Below, one piece after another: positions 33,504 through 42,184 of a stretch of DNA of 64,000 bases. The translations under genes were made by a program, and so were the position numbers. The notes under the pieces are model-generated. The model saw nothing but the letters and a program-made list of their open reading frames with translations. It did not search any database and was not told the origin of the DNA. The DNA is from CBDCVY01 sp965223245. Its GTDB lineage: Bacteria; Nitrospinota; Nitrospinia; Nitrospinales; Nitrospinaceae. The stretch lies in NCBI GenBank assembly GCA_965223245.1, contig CBDCVY010000013.1:2480001-2544000 (forward strand). Reading direction: 5' to 3'. Within the stretch, counting starts at the first letter, position 1. Each line of letters starts with the position of its first letter.

Positions 33504-35282
33504 TTAAAAAACCGGCAACCGCAAACTGCTGAGGAACGTAATGATTTTGGTTTGATCCGCTTTCGACAAATTTTTAAATTTTTTCGCCGAATCTGAACCT
33601 TCGCTTTCTTCACTGTCATGCATTTCAATTGCTTCAGTCAGGGTCAACGCCCGGCCATCATGTAACCAAGGTGCCGTATCAGCAACTCCCCATAACGGTC
33701 GAGTTAAAAACTCTTCTTCAGGAATCTCCTGGCCTCCATCGGTTTCTTGCCGAATACCATCCCCGCTCTTCAAACCTTTACCCATGTTATGCCTTTTTAA
33801 ATCACTGTACAGTGGCACATGAACTCGACCATCCTTCTTATGAGGCAAACGCGGCAAAGTTTCAGGAGGACCGTCCTGTCTATTCAGATTACGCACGAAT
33901 CCTTTCAACTTCTTCGACAACTCCAAAGCAATCGTTTCGTTAGTCAGCTCTTCTTTCCGTTCCTTGCTAAGGATGGATTTTTTAAATAAGTACTTTTCAA
34001 ACGAAGGAGTTACTTTATGCCTGCGAGTCAGCGCGAAAGATCTCTTTTTGGATTTAGAAGAAAGCAATTTTGAAACCTTTGAGGAAGGCTTGTAAAATTG
34101 CTCTACTTTTTGAGACAGTTCTTTATCAATTCGCGGATCCCGAACCGTCGCATAAGGTAAATCGATAGGTAATGAAGGAATATGACATTCGGCACACCCT
34201 ATTTCATTGAACAACCACTTTCCTTTCTTTACATGTTTTTCGTTAAGGCCCTTGGAAGATTCCACCGGTGGTCTCAAAAATGCCAGAAAGGCTGCCACGG
34301 AACTGATCTGTCCTTCACTGATTTCATTTTCCAGGTCGTCCATATCATTTTCACCAGGTTTTTCTTCAAGAAACTCTGTCGGCTGCACACTAAAATGAAA
34401 ATTCATAGCATCGCGTATAAAGTTTCTTAAATTGCTGGCAATGCCTTTCCATTGAAAAGGCCGTACAACCAAGTCTTCACTAACTCCAACAATATTACTT
34501 TTATCTTCAATAATTTGATTGTTGGCATCCACGGCTATTTTTCCAAATGAAACTCCTTTGGCTACCAGGTCAATGACCTCTCCGGGGTGGTCATGGGCTT
34601 TCTCTCGGAGTTTAGCCAAGTCCCATGTCATTTCTTCAGCCAGCGTTTGCGTGTAACCCGCACCAAACGCATGTGGTGGGTTGCGAATGACACCCTTGGT
34701 TGTTTCACATTCGTTATTTTCATCTCTATCCTTACAATTAAAATTTTCCAATCCAAAAGCACTGGAGGCGAATCCCGCTCCACCCGCAGTGATTCCGGGT
34801 TGTTTCACAAAACGAACCTGATTTGGACCGGTCGATTTATGTTGTGAGGAAAACCCAATCGCTAAATGACATTCCAGGCAAGACTGTGAATCCAAACCAT
34901 TGAAGCGAAGAAAAGGATAATTTTCCCTGTCGGCCATTTTATAAACTTTGGCGCGAGGTCCCTCCGGACCTTCTCCAAAGTGATCCTCCGAAGTGAATCG
35001 ATTCGAAAAAATATGCTTACCGGCGTAGAACAGTTTTTCAAACGGAACGGCTTCATCATTAATATCATCCTGATCGATCTCCACTGCCGGAATCAAATTT
35101 CTCTGATCTGCCAAAGGTTGGTATGAATGCGGGGTGAACGGTTGCGGTGTGTACAGGTGCTGATGCTTAGTATCGTGCTTAGGATGATGCTTAGCATGAT
35201 AGCTATAATTCTTTAAACATCCCGCAAATACAATTGGGATGGCACACAATAATAAAATAAATAATCTATGAGACTGTTTCAT
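33504..35282 (-). CDS. Di-haem oxidoreductase (DHOR/DUF1111-like) lipoprotein
   Basis: 592 aa. The N-terminus has a lipobox (IPIVFAGCLKNY) and then a His-rich stretch (HAKHHPKHDTKHQHLY) that could bind metal. Two haem c sites are present: CLECH (near 137) and CAECH (near 370). The C-terminal block FLTRPLWGVADTAPWLHDGR followed by ALTLTEAIEMHD is the hallmark of the MauG/DHOR-type di-haem peroxidase-like family (PF06537), which transfers electrons or reduces peroxides in the periplasm. It stands alone, so its electron partner is not evident. A promoter was not recognised. Confidence 0.82.
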   Translation of the reverse strand: MKQSHRLFILLLCAIPIVFAGCLKNYSYHAKHHPKHDTKHQHLYTPQPFTPHSYQPLADQRNLIPAVEIDQDDINDEAVPFEKLFYAGKHIFSNRFTSEDHFGEGPEGPRAKVYKMADRENYPFLRFNGLDSQSCLECHLAIGFSSQHKSTGPNQVRFVKQPGITAGGAGFASSAFGLENFNCKDRDENNECETTKGVIRNPPHAFGAGYTQTLAEEMTWDLAKLREKAHDHPGEVIDLVAKGVSFGKIAVDANNQIIEDKSNIVGVSEDLVVRPFQWKGIASNLRNFIRDAMNFHFSVQPTEFLEEKPGENDMDDLENEISEGQISSVAAFLAFLRPPVESSKGLNEKHVKKGKWLFNEIGCAECHIPSLPIDLPYATVRDPRIDKELSQKVEQFYKPSSKVSKLLSSKSKKRSFALTRRHKVTPSFEKYLFKKSILSKERKEELTNETIALELSKKLKGFVRNLNRQDGPPETLPRLPHKKDGRVHVPLYSDLKRHNMGKGLKSGDGIRQETDGGQEIPEEEFLTRPLWGVADTAPWLHDGRALTLTEAIEMHDSEESEGSDSAKKFKNLSKADQTKIITFLSSLRLPVF

Positions 35283-36034
35283 AGATTCCCTCCTTCTAAT
35301 AATTTTTATTTTTTAAGGTTATAAAACGGCTGATCTCTCCCCATTCAATGGATAACGGTTCCCATTTGAAAAAAGACGATATATCGAAATAACATTTTTC
35401 GATTTTCAAAATTTTACATTACCGAAATTATTTGTTAAACCAAAAATTGATTTGAGCATGAAATTTTTAGTCAAACATAGGAACGTCTAAACCTAATCCT
35501 ATCCCAAAAATGCTTAGGCCCGCTCCTTTAGGGGCATTAAACAAAACTTAAATCCCATAGTTTTTCTTTTGGGGGGAGAGCCGACAAAAACTACAATTTT
35601 CTTTGCATCCGCAAACCGAAATTGATAAGGTTTAGGAACATTCTCTGGTGCTGTTTCGGTCATAACGATTTGCTTCTTTCAACTTATAAGGAAAGCAACA
35701 TGTGCTGCATTCCTACCTTTTCAAAAGAAAATATTCCACGAAACCACTCTTTCTTATTTCATTACCATTTATTGGATAGGTCGCATCCGGATTTTGGTGG
35801 AATCCCTCTTGGCTGTGGTGGATAACAATTGCAATGCAGGTTGAGGTTGCAGTAAAACAAGTTAGGCCTAACCATAATTGGGTTGCTGAAAACTTCGAGC
35901 TTTGGGGGGAGGCTTTAGATATTCATAAGAGCAATGGGATGCAGTCTAAAATTCAAACTCTCGAAGAAAAAATAAACTTCCTGCGCAATCTCAATAAATC
36001 ACCTTCCTCCCATACCGTTGGGGGGTTGAAACTA
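35283..36034. other. Intergenic stretch with no firmly supported gene
   Basis: Contains several short open frames, one running antisense into the next gene, but none has a ribosome site with protein-like composition. A GC-rich hairpin-like patch (GGCCCGCTCCTTTAGGGGC, 35517-35535) may be structural. No repeat family copy was found. Confidence 0.4.
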
Positions 36035-37408
36035 TTATCGATTGCCGTAATGGTTTTTGTAAATCCAAATAGCGTCTTGCAGAGTGCGGACGATATGGAA
36101 GTCCCTCGCCCTTTGGGGATCCGCTCTTTTAGTACATCGAATAAAGGAACAATCGCTCTTGCGAATCGATTGTTGAATACAAATGCGTTTCTTTTTTCTT
36201 CCGGCAGGTATAGGTTTCCGGGATAGAATATTCGGACCCCAAGCAGGGACCTTCTTATTTTTTTGAACAACCTCTTCATACTCCACCGGGTACGACCAAT
36301 TCCATTCTGACCAGTCTCCGGAACATCCCCCTTTATTCTCAAACAATGTCACATAATAAAATTGCTGGCTGTCCGGGTACCAGTGGCCATGGTTGACATA
36401 AACATTGCGGGGAACGTGGCGGAATCCCCAGGGATCGGATCTAAATTTCTGAATACCTTTATATTCGTAGGAAGCTTTGTGTTTCTTGTAAAGTTTAAAT
36501 TGAATAATATCTTCCGACGAAACCGCATAATAACCCTCAATGGATTCGATTCTTGGCGCCTCAGGTTTTTTGCTGCCCTTTGTCCTGCTATGTTTTTCAG
36601 GTTGTGGTTTAAGGGTCTCAGAATTTTTTGAGGAAATACTGCCGGTTGGCCCCGCTTTCTTTTCGGTCGATGGGTTTTCTTTTGAGGATGGTTGTTCCGT
36701 TTCCAGCCGCTTCTTGCGTTTCTCCTGATTCTTTTTTTCTTCTTCGCTCAACACATCGTCAATCTTTTTTTCAACGATTGTTTCCAGGTTCGGACTGGAC
36801 TTTAAATAAGTACTGATACCCTCGCTTTGAATAATGGTTTGAAAGTTTTCTTTTAAATAGTTTAAATATTTTTCGGTGGGCAGCGGTTCCTTCGGCTTGG
36901 CAAAGGCTTTCTCTAACTCTTTCGCATAATACGAAGGAAGCAAAAACTCCAAAGCCTGTCCGTTTTTCTTAATCATAAACAAATGATTATTTTTGTTGGC
37001 GGATTCCATTTCCTTTGCGGGAACAGATATCATCTTTCCCTCTTCTCGAAATCGAATTGATTTTCCGGGAATGCCGACCAAAATGAAATCGGTTTCAGGA
37101 ATGCGTGATAAAATTCCCACGCCTTCATAATGAAACGGAATGGATCCCCCACTTTTGTAAACGACGTTCGTAGCAATGAATTGTTGCGAACCGTTCTGAG
37201 AACCCCAGGTGGCAGATCGTGGTTTTATGGAAAGACTGTTAAAGTTTCCTTTCTCATCCAACATATGATAATGGCCCACCAGCTCATTAATCTCGGATTG
37301 AGACAGCAACGTATTTTCATAAACGGCAAGTCGGTCCGTAGTCACCACACAGGAGGTGAGCAGTAGCAGCAACAGAAGAAGACCTGCGCGTAAGTTATAT
37401 TTCATCAT
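36035..37408 (-). CDS. Lipoprotein of unknown function with charged linker
   Basis: 457 aa from the ATG at 37408 (MMKYNLRAGLLLLLLLLTSC), which gives a clean signal with lipobox LTSC; the longer frame starts only at a TTG. The N-terminal ~190 residues form an unrecognised beta-rich domain. A Lys/Glu/Ser/Pro segment (about 205-300) is low-complexity and probably extended. The C-terminal domain contains the phrase PWGFRHVPRNVYVNHGHWYP. No enzymatic motif was identified. It probably resides in the outer membrane or periplasm. It has no close operon partner. Confidence 0.6.
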   Translation of the reverse strand: MMKYNLRAGLLLLLLLLTSCVVTTDRLAVYENTLLSQSEINELVGHYHMLDEKGNFNSLSIKPRSATWGSQNGSQQFIATNVVYKSGGSIPFHYEGVGILSRIPETDFILVGIPGKSIRFREEGKMISVPAKEMESANKNNHLFMIKKNGQALEFLLPSYYAKELEKAFAKPKEPLPTEKYLNYLKENFQTIIQSEGISTYLKSSPNLETIVEKKIDDVLSEEEKKNQEKRKKRLETEQPSSKENPSTEKKAGPTGSISSKNSETLKPQPEKHSRTKGSKKPEAPRIESIEGYYAVSSEDIIQFKLYKKHKASYEYKGIQKFRSDPWGFRHVPRNVYVNHGHWYPDSQQFYYVTLFENKGGCSGDWSEWNWSYPVEYEEVVQKNKKVPAWGPNILSRKPIPAGRKKKRICIQQSIRKSDCSFIRCTKRADPQRARDFHIVRTLQDAIWIYKNHYGNR

Positions 37409-37559
37409 GGCGTGTGTATGAATTGAAATTAACAAAACCCGCGAACTAAAATCCTCGAATACATAAGAACCAAATATATCAAGAAAGCCGAGCTTTTACT
37501 ATTGTTAGAAAAGTTTTCCCTGATAAGGAAACGGCCAACTCCTATTAAGTTGTTTTTAT

Positions 37560-38474
37560 TTAAAAAGTGCTTTGGAGTAGTTCATTAAGAAGAGCGTCTA
37601 ATTCTTGAAAGTTTTTAATCGATTTGATTTTGTCGCCGTCGATGAAGGGATCCAGGTTGCTGATTCCCTGACCGCCGACCCAGACCTGACACAGGGGCGT
37701 CAGGCTTTTAGAAATTTCTCCCAGATACGCTCTTCCATTGCTGTCACTCACCGGAGCGGTGAAAGAAAGAATGACAACCTGCGGCTGTGCACTTTTGCAA
37801 AATTGTATGAGGTCTTCCGTGGGCAGATTCGCTCCTAAAAAGATCGACTGACACCCCATGCTGGAACAATGGTAGGCCACCATTTGCGATCCGATTTCGT
37901 GCAACTCCCACGGCGGGCAGGCCAGCACCACTTTCGGCCCCTTCTCGTTTGACATCATGTTCATCACCGCAAACAATTTTTGTTTGACCTGCGCCGTCAC
38001 ATAATGTTCTTCTGCGATACTGATTTTTCCTTCAAACCACAATTCCCCGACTCGAATTTGCAAAGGCACCAGCACACGTTGAAACACATCTGCAAAGGGA
38101 AGCAGGGTAAAAATTTCGTTCAGCTTTTTCTCGAAGTGGATTCGGTTTAGAGGAACCAGGGTCGCTTCCAGGTCTTTGATCCATGAGTCCATGACGGGAG
38201 TTACATTTTGCGGCCGTTCGGAAACATTTTTTTCCTGATTCATGCGACGCAGCAACTCATCGCGACCCAGCACCGCCAGGTCCCCAATGGCCTGGCCGTT
38301 TTCCGTCTCTTTCGCAAGGTAATTCAGCAGATTGACGTCCTCCTGGGAATAAATGCGGTACCGATTCGGCCCACGTTCGGGAGATACCAACCGATACCGC
38401 TTCTCCCAAACCCGCAACACTTCTTTGGACAATCCCGTAATTTTCGCAACCTGCTTGATTCGGTAGGTCTTCAT
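37560..38474 (-). CDS. CarH/LitR-like B12-binding MerR regulator
   Basis: 304 aa. The N-terminal MerR helix-turn-helix is YRIKQVAKITGLSKEVLRVW EKRY. The C-terminal half has the W-x9-EH motif (WFEGKISIAEEH) of the four-helix bundle that caps cobalamin, and the E-x-H-xx-G signature (ELHEIG) that supplies the axial His in a Rossmann-like B12 domain. CarH proteins bind adenosylcobalamin, form tetramers that repress in the dark, and fall apart in light. Here the gene is divergent from the SUMF1/cytochrome operon, and the shared intergenic region has 11-bp spaced TTGACA-like repeats, suggesting direct control. Confidence 0.82.
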   Translation of the reverse strand: MKTYRIKQVAKITGLSKEVLRVWEKRYRLVSPERGPNRYRIYSQEDVNLLNYLAKETENGQAIGDLAVLGRDELLRRMNQEKNVSERPQNVTPVMDSWIKDLEATLVPLNRIHFEKKLNEIFTLLPFADVFQRVLVPLQIRVGELWFEGKISIAEEHYVTAQVKQKLFAVMNMMSNEKGPKVVLACPPWELHEIGSQMVAYHCSSMGCQSIFLGANLPTEDLIQFCKSAQPQVVILSFTAPVSDSNGRAYLGEISKSLTPLCQVWVGGQGISNLDPFIDGDKIKSIKNFQELDALLNELLQSTF

Positions 38475-38500
38475 ATTTAGATCTTAGCAATCCTGTTTAA

Positions 38501-38583
38501 TGTTTGTCAATTCTTTTGCAAAAAACATTTGACAAACTATAGACATTTTAATATAACTGTGAACGAAACGTTAGACAAACATT
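38501..38583 (+). promoter_or_regulatory. Promoter and CarH-type operator of the SUMF1 operon
   Basis: TTGACA (38529-38534), a 17-base spacer and TATAAC (38552-38557) form a plus-strand promoter. TAGACA recurs exactly 11 bases after TTGACA (38540-38545). A further TAGACAAA lies at 38572 and an inverted TTTGTCAA at 38503-38510. Direct 11-bp repeats overlapping the -35 are the operator arrangement known for Thermus CarH. Confidence 0.65.
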
Positions 38584-38605
38584 GTAAATTTTAAGGAGAA
38601 AACCA

Positions 38606-39655
38606 ATGAAAACGAGAAAAACACTCAAAACTTTGGTCTCGGCCATTGCAATATCCAGTCTTTTTGTGGTGCCGAACGCGTGGTCGAAAACGCAAGTTCC
38701 GGAAGACATGGTCATGGTTCCGGGAGGCCCTTTCCTTATGGGCGTGGACCGGGAAGTGAATCCCAACACTGAAAAAATGTCCAAACGCCAACAAATTCGA
38801 TATGCCGTTTCGCGCGAGGCGTTTCATGACGAAGGCCCCGCCCACAATGTCATTTTGGATCCCTTCTATTTAGACAAGTACGAAGTGTCCAACGCCAAGT
38901 ACAAAGATTTCATCAAAGCCACCGGGCATCCGGCCCCTGCGTATTGGGACGACCATCGCCGTAACCAACCGAATCAACCGGTCAGCGGAGTGAACTGGCA
39001 CGATGCCACCGCGTATTGCAGTTGGGCCAACAAACGATTGCCCACCGAAGCGGAATGGGAAAAAGCGGCACGCGGTCCTGAAGAGTTCACGTACCCCTGG
39101 GGCAATGAGTTGGATGCCAGTAAAGCAAATTTTGGTCGTAAGCAAGAGTTCACGGCTAACGTTGATGCCTATCCGGAAGGTAAAAGCCCTTACGGTGCCT
39201 ACAACATGGCCGGAAATGTTTTCGAGTGGGTACAGGATTGGTATGACCCGAACTACTACAAAACTTCTACCGTCAAGGTCAATCCAACCGGTCCTAAAGA
39301 AGGGGTTTTCTTAAGCGCCACCGGAACGTATGTCGACAGAATTGCTACCGGCAAAAAACGGGTGATTCGCGGCGGTTCCTGGTATGCCCCTGCACAAAGC
39401 GTGACCAACACGCATCGTTTTTGGAATGATCCTATGAACAACAGTTATGGAGTGGGACTCGGATTCCGCTGTGCGCGGTCCATAGAAGACGATTCCATGC
39501 TGCAAGCGCGTACGTTTTACATGGACGCTCTTGTTCATATGGGTGCAGAAAAATACCCACAAGCGATGAAAGCCATTGACAAAGCATTGAGCCTGGATAG
39601 CTCCAATGCGGAATATCAACAAGTGAAAGAAATGATCACTAAACAAATGAAGTAA
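38606..39655 (+). CDS. Exported SUMF1/formylglycine-generating-enzyme-like protein with TPR-like tail
   Basis: 349 aa, signal peptide (residues 1-27). The SUMF1 domain (about 30-290) has MVMVPGGPFLMGVD, FYLDKYEVSNAKY, RLPTEAEWEKAARG, YPWGNE, MAGNVFEWVQDWYDP, RVIRGGSW and GFRCARS. The paired active-site Cys of true formylglycine-generating enzymes are not seen, so it is probably a non-catalytic or different member, as in NirV-like proteins near cytochromes. Residues 300-349 form a TPR-like helical pair. It is first in a plus-strand operon with a second SUMF1 protein and a cytochrome c. A TTAAGGAGAAAACC site precedes the start. Confidence 0.85.
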   Translation: MKTRKTLKTLVSAIAISSLFVVPNAWSKTQVPEDMVMVPGGPFLMGVDREVNPNTEKMSKRQQIRYAVSREAFHDEGPAHNVILDPFYLDKYEVSNAKYKDFIKATGHPAPAYWDDHRRNQPNQPVSGVNWHDATAYCSWANKRLPTEAEWEKAARGPEEFTYPWGNELDASKANFGRKQEFTANVDAYPEGKSPYGAYNMAGNVFEWVQDWYDPNYYKTSTVKVNPTGPKEGVFLSATGTYVDRIATGKKRVIRGGSWYAPAQSVTNTHRFWNDPMNNSYGVGLGFRCARSIEDDSMLQARTFYMDALVHMGAEKYPQAMKAIDKALSLDSSNAEYQQVKEMITKQMK

Positions 39656-39725
39656 GTTTTTATGCGGCCCCTTGGGGAAGGGCAACGTCCCTTCCCGTCG
39701 GCCGAACTAATAACAGGAAAAAGGA

Positions 39726-40115
39726 ATGGAAATCATGAAAGCAATGACTCAATACCTCAAACAAATTTCTGTTTTGCTACGAGTTCTTTTTTGTACGGCG
39801 TGGATGCTTTCTCTCCCCGCGACGGGTCTGGCGGAAGACATACAACAAGAAACGCTCCATCAGCAAACTTCCGAAGCGCGACGCAACGTAGAACTTGCCT
39901 GGGAAGCGTACCATCACGCAGCACTCGGCGGCACTTTGGTATCCCCCACAATACAAACCGAGTTGGAAACCCATCTGCATCAATCGCGAGCGTTGTTAGC
40001 TCAGGCTTATGATGCCGCGGAACACGGGAACTCGCAAGTCGTCGAAACGCTGATTCGGAAAATTACGGAAATCACTCAGAAAGTAATTTCTGAAAGTCGG
40101 GAGACCAAACCATGA
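39726..40115 (+). CDS. Periplasmic helical protein of unknown function
   Basis: 129 aa. A hydrophobic signal (VLLRVLFCTAWMLSLPATGL, followed by AE) is followed by about 90 residues of amphipathic helix rich in His, Gln and Glu (EAYHHAALGGTLVSP; ETHLHQSRALLAQAYDAAEH). The His spacing resembles small metal-binding proteins of the SmbP type, though metal binding is only suggested. ATG at 39726 follows AGGAAAAAGGA; an in-frame Met three residues later is possible. The stop overlaps the next SUMF1 gene by 4 bases, so they are coupled. Confidence 0.65.
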   Translation: MEIMKAMTQYLKQISVLLRVLFCTAWMLSLPATGLAEDIQQETLHQQTSEARRNVELAWEAYHHAALGGTLVSPTIQTELETHLHQSRALLAQAYDAAEHGNSQVVETLIRKITEITQKVISESRETKP

Positions 40116-40927
40116 AATTAATGACAAAGATTTTGCTGACGCACTTTTTCATCTATCTGGTTTTTGTGACCAACGGGTTTTCATTACACGATGAGGCTGA
40201 CTTGTCGCCTTTAAAAAAACGGGACCCGGTCACCATGGTGGTGATTCCCGCAGGTGATTTTTTTATGGGCAGTCCACCGGGAGAAGGCCGTGCCGATGAA
40301 CAACCCCAACGCAAAGTGAGGCTGGATGCGTATGCCATCGACATTCACGAAGTCACCAACTCACGTTACTTAAACTTTATACACAGTACCGGTCGCAAGG
40401 AACCGCCCAACCCCTATAGCGAGAAATTGTTATCGCAGGAACCCGACACCGGCGACTTACCGGTGGTTCAAATTACCTGGTACGACGCGGTGGACTACTG
40501 CCGTTGGGCGGGCAAGCGATTGCCCACGGAAGCGGAATGGGAAAAAACCGCACGCGGGAATCACGGTTCCAAATTTCCCTGGGGTTCCAGCGGACCGCAG
40601 CGGGAGTGGGTCAATTTCGAACGCGATTGGGATGGAACGAACACGCTGTGGCCCGTGGGCTCCTCTCCACAAACCGTGTCGCCTTACGGAGTTCACGATA
40701 TGGCAGGCAATGTTCGCGAGTGGGTGCAGGATTGGTACGCAGTGGATTTTTATGTGCGAGGTCCGAATAACAATCCCCACGGCCCGCAAAATGGAATTTT
40801 AAAAGTCATTAAAGGAGGGTCCTGGCACAGTTTTGTATCCGACATTCGAGCGGCATCCCGAGGCAAAGGAGGGTTTGCTCTCAAAACTGATGGCATTGGA
40901 TTTCGCTGTGCCCGATCAATTCCCTAA
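40112..40927 (+). CDS. Second exported SUMF1-domain protein
   Basis: 271 aa with a signal peptide (residues 1-24). Motifs follow the same order as in the first SUMF1 gene: MVVIPAGDFFMGSPPGEG, YAIDIHEVTNSRYLNF, RLPTEAEWEKTARGNHG, FPWGSSG, MAGNVREWVQDWYAV, IKGGSW and GFRCARS. The catalytic Cys pair of formylglycine-generating enzymes is again absent. Without the C-terminal TPR it is shorter than its paralog. It starts at an ATGA overlap and is followed 16 bases later by a cytochrome c gene. Confidence 0.85.
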   Translation: MKLMTKILLTHFFIYLVFVTNGFSLHDEADLSPLKKRDPVTMVVIPAGDFFMGSPPGEGRADEQPQRKVRLDAYAIDIHEVTNSRYLNFIHSTGRKEPPNPYSEKLLSQEPDTGDLPVVQITWYDAVDYCRWAGKRLPTEAEWEKTARGNHGSKFPWGSSGPQREWVNFERDWDGTNTLWPVGSSPQTVSPYGVHDMAGNVREWVQDWYAVDFYVRGPNNNPHGPQNGILKVIKGGSWHSFVSDIRAASRGKGGFALKTDGIGFRCARSIP

Positions 40928-40943
40928 AACGGAGGAAAGGATC

Positions 40944-41291
40944 ATGAAACCCATAAAGCTTGTACCCATACTTTTTACACTTCAATTCTGGCTCATGGCT
41001 TGTGCCGTGGAACCCAAGATTGAAGTTCCCGAAGCTTATAAGATCGGACAAAAACATTATCATCGCGTTTGCGCCAATTGTCATGGGCCCGATGCGATGG
41101 GAGGCAACAGAGCTCCGAAATTAACACAGAAGTCCTTTGCTTTGGAAAACTACCCGGATGAAAAATTAGTTGGAATCATTGTGAACGGGTCCAGTTCCGG
41201 GGCCATGCCGGCACAAAAGGACCGTATTTCCAAACAAGAGATTCAGGAACTGATTCCGTATTTAAGGTACATGCAAAAGACTGTCAATTAA
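40944..41291 (+). CDS. Small mono-haem cytochrome c lipoprotein
   Basis: 115 aa from ATG at 40944 after ACGGAGGAAAGGATC; the longer upstream frame overlaps the SUMF1 gene and is not used. A lipobox-like LMACAVEP anchors it. Haem is attached at CANCHG, and GAMPAQKD provides the distal Met, as in class I cytochromes. The sequence LIPYLRYMQK ends the fold. It would carry electrons in the periplasm, perhaps to a partner of the SUMF1 proteins. Two upstream SUMF1 genes and the CarH-like regulator place it in a putative light-responsive operon. Confidence 0.85.
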   Translation: MKPIKLVPILFTLQFWLMACAVEPKIEVPEAYKIGQKHYHRVCANCHGPDAMGGNRAPKLTQKSFALENYPDEKLVGIIVNGSSSGAMPAQKDRISKQEIQELIPYLRYMQKTVN

Positions 41292-41419
41292 TATAAGCCG
41301 GCCATTTTAAATCGTAGAATGCAGAAACCCGGTAAAAATTTTTAGATATCTAATTGCATCCCTGAGCAAAACAAGGTGACCTATAAATGTTAAAATACGT
41401 TTTTACAGAGGAGGTGCGG

Positions 41420-41686
41420 ATGAAACCAATAGGAACAAACATAATTTTTCTATGTGCCTTTGTTCTGGCAATTGCCGGCTGTTTTCAGGAAAAGAATTAC
41501 TCGGATTACAACGATCTAAAACAAAAAGGAGAACCTATGTTCCAGCAAGACTTTGAAACCTGCCACCGCTTTGCCAGAAAAAATTCAAAGCTCAGCGAAG
41601 GCAGCGAAGCGGCAGGCCGAACCATGCAACGCCAGCAGGCTTTGTTTCAACAGTGTATGGAAAGTAAGTTTTGGATGCTGAAATGA
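41420..41686 (+). CDS. Small lipoprotein of unknown function
   Basis: 88 aa from ATG at 41420, chosen because GAGGAGGTGCGG precedes it and a lipobox follows (FVLAIAGCFQEK). The mature part is hydrophilic with two Cys (FETCHRFARKNSK; LFQQCMESKFW), which may form a disulfide. No family recognised. The stop overlaps the next gene. It lies 130 bases after the cytochrome gene, probably in the same operon or a sub-operon. Confidence 0.65.
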   Translation: MKPIGTNIIFLCAFVLAIAGCFQEKNYSDYNDLKQKGEPMFQQDFETCHRFARKNSKLSEGSEAAGRTMQRQQALFQQCMESKFWMLK

Positions 41687-42180
41687 AGAACAAATTTTCA
41701 ACTTATTGGGCTTGGAATTCCAAATTTATTTATATAATGAAACTGTTTATATTTGTTTTTATGGTATTGGCGGTTGGAGTGGAAGGTGGATGGAGTGCCG
41801 AGGAAACTCCGCTGGCGCTTCCCAAAACCGAAGGCTCCAAAAGTTTTGATATGGAAATCGACCAGATCAATCGGCGGGGTTTGCAATTATTTGAGAATAA
41901 AAACTTTAATGAAGCGGCTGCACAGTTTGACAAAGCATTGAACCTGGCGATATCCTTACGCGATCCGGCACGTGGAATTTTACATTACAATCTGGCTTTA
42001 ACTCTGCACCATGCGGGTAATCATAAGGAAGCTTTAGAACAATTTTACGAATCACGACGCTGGGCCCGAGGCTATAAAAAAATTTTAAATTCAAAATTAT
42101 TTAAAATGCACGAATGCGGGCTCAACCCGAGTGTCCCCTGTGAAACCCCAGTGGAACTCAATAGTAAAGGGTCTCATTAA
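41683..42180 (+). CDS. Exported TPR-repeat protein
   Basis: About 165 aa from the ATG at 41683 (ATGA overlap with the preceding stop); a start 12 bases earlier or one at 41737 directly before the signal-like MKLFIFVFMVLAVGVEGGWS are alternatives. The mature region has two TPR units (NRRGLQLFENKNFNEAAAQF and HYNLALTLHHAGNHKEALEQ). The C-terminus has a Cys pair (HECGLNPSVPCETP). TPR proteins serve as scaffolds for complex assembly. It sits between a lipoprotein and a Sel1 protein, and the next start is 4 bases after its stop. Confidence 0.75.
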   Translation: MKNKFSTYWAWNSKFIYIMKLFIFVFMVLAVGVEGGWSAEETPLALPKTEGSKSFDMEIDQINRRGLQLFENKNFNEAAAQFDKALNLAISLRDPARGILHYNLALTLHHAGNHKEALEQFYESRRWARGYKKILNSKLFKMHECGLNPSVPCETPVELNSKGSH

Positions 42181-42184
42181 AACA

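Noticed and set aside
35834..36226. 130-residue plus-strand frame antisense to the lipoprotein gene
   Set aside because: Half of it overlaps a supported gene on the other strand and the rest lacks a ribosome site.
38606..39655. True formylglycine-generating enzyme (sulfatase activator)
   Set aside because: The paired catalytic Cys residues are not visible and no sulfatase gene is in the window.
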